DNA from: Actinomyces viscosus
Lineage (GTDB): Bacteria > Actinomycetota > Actinomycetes > Actinomycetales > Actinomycetaceae
DNA: 64,000 nt
Reading direction: 5' to 3'
Assembly: GCF_900637975.1 (NCBI RefSeq)
Contig: NZ_LR134477.1
Location: 2,852,001-2,916,000, forward strand
The notes below the pieces were generated by a model that did not search any database, was not told the origin of the DNA, and saw only the letters and a program-made list of their open reading frames with translations. Positions 61,846 to 64,000 of the stretch are shown piece by piece. The position numbers and the translations under genes were made by a program. Numbering within the stretch: the first letter of the stretch is position 1; every line of letters begins with the position of its first letter.

Positions 61846-63258
61846 TCACCCCCGCTCTTTGAAGACCAGCCGGCGCTGTGCCACATAGCTGGCCACGTAG
61901 ATGGCCCCGTCGCCCAGGATCTTCGCGATCCCCAGCGGGATCCCGATCGTGGTGAGCGCCTCGAGCATGAGGTAGCTGGCCGCCAGCAGGCTCACCGCCA
62001 GCACCACGTAGCGCACCGCCGTGCGCACCACGGTGCCGCGGCGGGCCCGGAAGACCCGGCGGTTCATGAAGAAGTTCGCGGTCCCGGAGATCAGCCGGGC
62101 CCCCACGACCGCCGCAAGCAGGTTGCCGGTCATCGCGAAGATCACCATGACGCCCAGCCAGTCGATCCCGAAGCTCGCCAGCGACGCCCCCATGAACCGC
62201 AGCAGCGGGGCGTAGATCCGCGCCGAGTCCTGCAACGGCCTGAAGTGCGAGGAGGTGTTGCCCGGCTCGTAGACCGTGGCGATCTCCACCTGCTCCACCA
62301 CCAGCCCCAGCTCGTGGGCGCGCAGCAGGGCGGAGAGCTCGTACTCGTAGCGGTCGCCGGGCACGTTCTGCAACCAGGCCAGGTGCCCGGCGGGGTAGCC
62401 GCGCAGCCCCGTCTGGGTGTCTCCCAGCCTCCAGCCGGTCGCGCCGCGGAACAGCAGCGCGGTCACGTCGTTGCCGATCCGGCTGCGCAGCGGCACCGGT
62501 CCGGTGAACCGCCGCACCCCCAGGGTCATGTGCCCGGTCTCGCGCACCCTCGCGGCCACGGCCTCGATGTCCGACGGCGTGTGCTGCCCATCGGCGTCGG
62601 TGCACACCACGTCCGCCTCCGGCCAGGTGGCGGCCGCGTGAGCCAGCCCCGTGCGCAGCGCCTGCCCCTTGCCCTGGTTGACCGGGTAGCTGACCACCTG
62701 AGCGCCGCGGGCGCGTGCGGCGGAGAAGAAGGGCGCGTACTGCGGTCCCGAGCCGTCGTCGACGACGAGCACCGCGCAGTCCCGGCGGGCCCCGAGCAGG
62801 CGGGCCACGAGCTCGGCCAGACGCTCGTCGGGCTTGTAGGCCGGGATGAGGACCACCAGCGTCACCGCCGTCCGGGGGCGGTGCGCGCTACCTGCGCGCG
62901 GCGCCGCCTGGCTGCCGGCGGACGGGCCGACAACCGTCCGGTTCGCCGGGGCGATGACCCGAGGCAGGACGCGTGGCGAGCCCTGGACGGCCGTGCGGTT
63001 GCCGCCGCCCCTGGCCGTTGACTCCGCCGCCCGTCGGGGCGCCTCGCCCACCACCGCCGAGGCGGCCTGCTCGACGCCGCCGGAGCGGCTCAGCCGCGTC
63101 GTCGGGTATGCCGTCGGGTAGGACTGCGGGTAGACGGAGCGGCGGGTGACCGCCTTGGCGTCCGCCGCGGGAGCGCCGCTCGGAATCCGGGCCGTGCTGT
63201 TCGAGGAGGTGGCGAGGCGTTCGGTGGGGTTTCCAGTGAGGCTGTCGGTGCCGTTCAT
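61846..63258 (-). CDS. GT2 glycosyltransferase fused to GtrA membrane domain
   Basis: The 470-residue protein has a Ser/Arg/Pro-rich N-terminus of about 130 residues, then a GT-A fold glycosyltransferase of family 2 (LIPAYKPDERL; VLVVDDGSG; CTDADGQHTP with the DxD metal motif; VNQGKGQALRTG). A C-terminal GtrA-type domain with four helices (about residues 340-465) ends in VAQRRLVF. GT2-GtrA fusions usually attach sugars to undecaprenyl phosphate for wall polymers. Start ATG 63258. It lies one base after the stop of the upstream gene at 63260, so both are in one operon. Confidence 0.88.
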   Translation of the reverse strand: MNGTDSLTGNPTERLATSSNSTARIPSGAPAADAKAVTRRSVYPQSYPTAYPTTRLSRSGGVEQAASAVVGEAPRRAAESTARGGGNRTAVQGSPRVLPRVIAPANRTVVGPSAGSQAAPRAGSAHRPRTAVTLVVLIPAYKPDERLAELVARLLGARRDCAVLVVDDGSGPQYAPFFSAARARGAQVVSYPVNQGKGQALRTGLAHAAATWPEADVVCTDADGQHTPSDIEAVAARVRETGHMTLGVRRFTGPVPLRSRIGNDVTALLFRGATGWRLGDTQTGLRGYPAGHLAWLQNVPGDRYEYELSALLRAHELGLVVEQVEIATVYEPGNTSSHFRPLQDSARIYAPLLRFMGASLASFGIDWLGVMVIFAMTGNLLAAVVGARLISGTANFFMNRRVFRARRGTVVRTAVRYVVLAVSLLAASYLMLEALTTIGIPLGIAKILGDGAIYVASYVAQRRLVFKERG

Positions 63259-63259
63259 C

Positions 63260-64000
63260 TCAGGATCCGTTCGCGATGTAGAGGATGTCGGAGGTGTCGC
63301 GCTCGCCCCCGTTGGAGGGCTGGTTGATGATCGAGCCGTTGAAGTACATGGCCGACGAGCCGCCGCCGTCGATGTTGTAGGCGCAGGCGCACCCCAGGTC
63401 GGCCATGATCTGGGCGAGCTCGGTCATGGTCACGCCGCGCGAGTAGCCCTCGCTGCGGCCGTCGACGACGACGAGTTTCAGGTGGTTCGTCTCCACCCAC
63501 CCCACGGCGGTGCGCGGCTGCTTGCCCTGGATGGAGTGGTTGCCGACGTTCGTGTCGACCTCGACCTGATCGATGCCCGAGAGCACCTGGCCGCCGTTGA
63601 CCAGCGCCGGCCCGAAGGACAGCGTGTTCCACACGCCCGCGTCCAGGAGCGTCTGGGCGTTGGTGGTGGTCTCGTCGTAGACCTCCACGCGCCCGTCGGT
63701 GTAGAAGGCCATGCCGTCGCGCTTGCCGCTGTCGCGGTAGATGACGCCGTTGCGGATGAGGATGCCGTCGCTGCGGAAGCCGTAGTAGTCGCCGTTGATG
63801 GCCAGGATCGCGTCGTGCTCGGAGGCGATCACGGAGGGCTTGGCGGTGATGTTGGTGCCGAAGGAGTTGTTGGCGAAGGCGCTGCGCAGGTCGGTGGCGT
63901 TGGTGAGCTTGACGTCGGCCACGTAGTAGGTGACGGTGTCGTTGCCAGAGCCGGTGGAGACCTGCTGGATCTCGATGCTCGTGTTGGACGAGGAGTAGGA
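63260..64000 (-). CDS. Phosphodiester glycosidase (NAGPA) domain protein, partial
   Basis: The frame runs from the window edge (5' end outside) to the stop at 63260, giving 246 residues. It has the NAGPA-domain motifs INGDYYGFRSDGILIRNG, RTAVGW and YNIDGGGSSAMYFNG, typical of bacterial exopolysaccharide-related phosphodiester glycosidases. The visible part is the complete catalytic core; a signal peptide is presumably upstream. It is co-transcribed with the GT2-GtrA gene (1-base gap), pointing to envelope polysaccharide or teichoic-acid-like polymer processing. Confidence 0.85.
   Translation of the reverse strand, partial: SYSSSNTSIEIQQVSTGSGNDTVTYYVADVKLTNATDLRSAFANNSFGTNITAKPSVIASEHDAILAINGDYYGFRSDGILIRNGVIYRDSGKRDGMAFYTDGRVEVYDETTTNAQTLLDAGVWNTLSFGPALVNGGQVLSGIDQVEVDTNVGNHSIQGKQPRTAVGWVETNHLKLVVVDGRSEGYSRGVTMTELAQIMADLGCACAYNIDGGGSSAMYFNGSIINQPSNGGERDTSDILYIANGS

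Noticed and set aside
1..64000. CRISPR arrays and tRNA genes
   Set aside because: No regularly spaced repeat series and no cloverleaf with a TTCGANTC-type arm was found on reading both strands by eye.

Overview
The window is about 64 kb of high-GC DNA from an actinobacterium, most likely an Actinomyces or close relative. This rests on the strong GC bias at third codon positions and on the gene repertoire: a DUF4921/GalT-like protein, a DUF4244-TadE-Rv3654c pilin cluster, a GPP34 protein, a SWIM-SNF2 helicase, anaerobic NrdD/NrdG and an excalibur lipoprotein. No tRNA, rRNA or CRISPR array was recognised. The species call is inference.

Left part (1-10.9 kb) is an accessory island. It starts beside a thiol-transferase gene (388-1296), whose last 49 bp are repeated at 1946-1994. 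The repeats bracket a TacA antitoxin and a clearly shrunken TacT toxin. Then comes a minus-strand polymorphic-toxin array. Read 5' to 3' on that strand it holds: a full-length toxin with an unclassified C-terminus (7043-8554), a SUKH immunity gene (6374-7039), a fragment of a second SUKH gene (5918-6067), an IS1380-family element (4148-5824), a second toxin gene that shares 704 apparently identical bases with the first but ends in a deaminase-like domain (2895-4147, 5' end lost), an Imm5-like immunity gene (2145-2756), and a scrap of a third toxin tail with an immunity start (2031-2113). Mobile DNA has dissected the array. An IS5-family element sits against the start codon of the intact toxin and is itself interrupted by an IS630 element. 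A 79-bp MITE with the same ends as the IS5 element lies between toxin 1 and its immunity gene.

Middle part (10.9-42.7 kb) is mostly chromosomal housekeeping: GalT-like protein, VapBC, a cation/proton antiporter, a frameshifted SDR gene divergent from its TetR regulator, GPP34, a SNF2 helicase, a Tad-type pilin cluster without its motor genes, a heterodimeric ABC exporter with one degenerate ATP site, an Lhr/Rv3649-type helicase, an UPF1-like SF1 helicase with a PH-like partner, a NarL-type two-component pair, an M28 peptidase, a serine hydrolase and an AbiEi-DUF559 protein. Two families of palindromic intergenic repeats recur here.

Right part (42.7-64 kb) has nrdD-nrdG behind two NrdR-like boxes, catalase, a Phd-VapC pair, nitroreductase, CPBP protease, an excalibur lipoprotein, a second near-identical IS1380-family copy, an HNH nuclease, an ABC transporter operon divergent from a two-component system, a RelA/SpoT-domain gene with a small partner (possible toxSAS module), a GT2-GtrA glycosyltransferase and a partial phosphodiester-glycosidase gene.

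The strongest system-level signal is the toxin/immunity array with interchangeable C-termini and several decay intermediates. Next are the RelA/SpoT pair and the helicase-PH pair.
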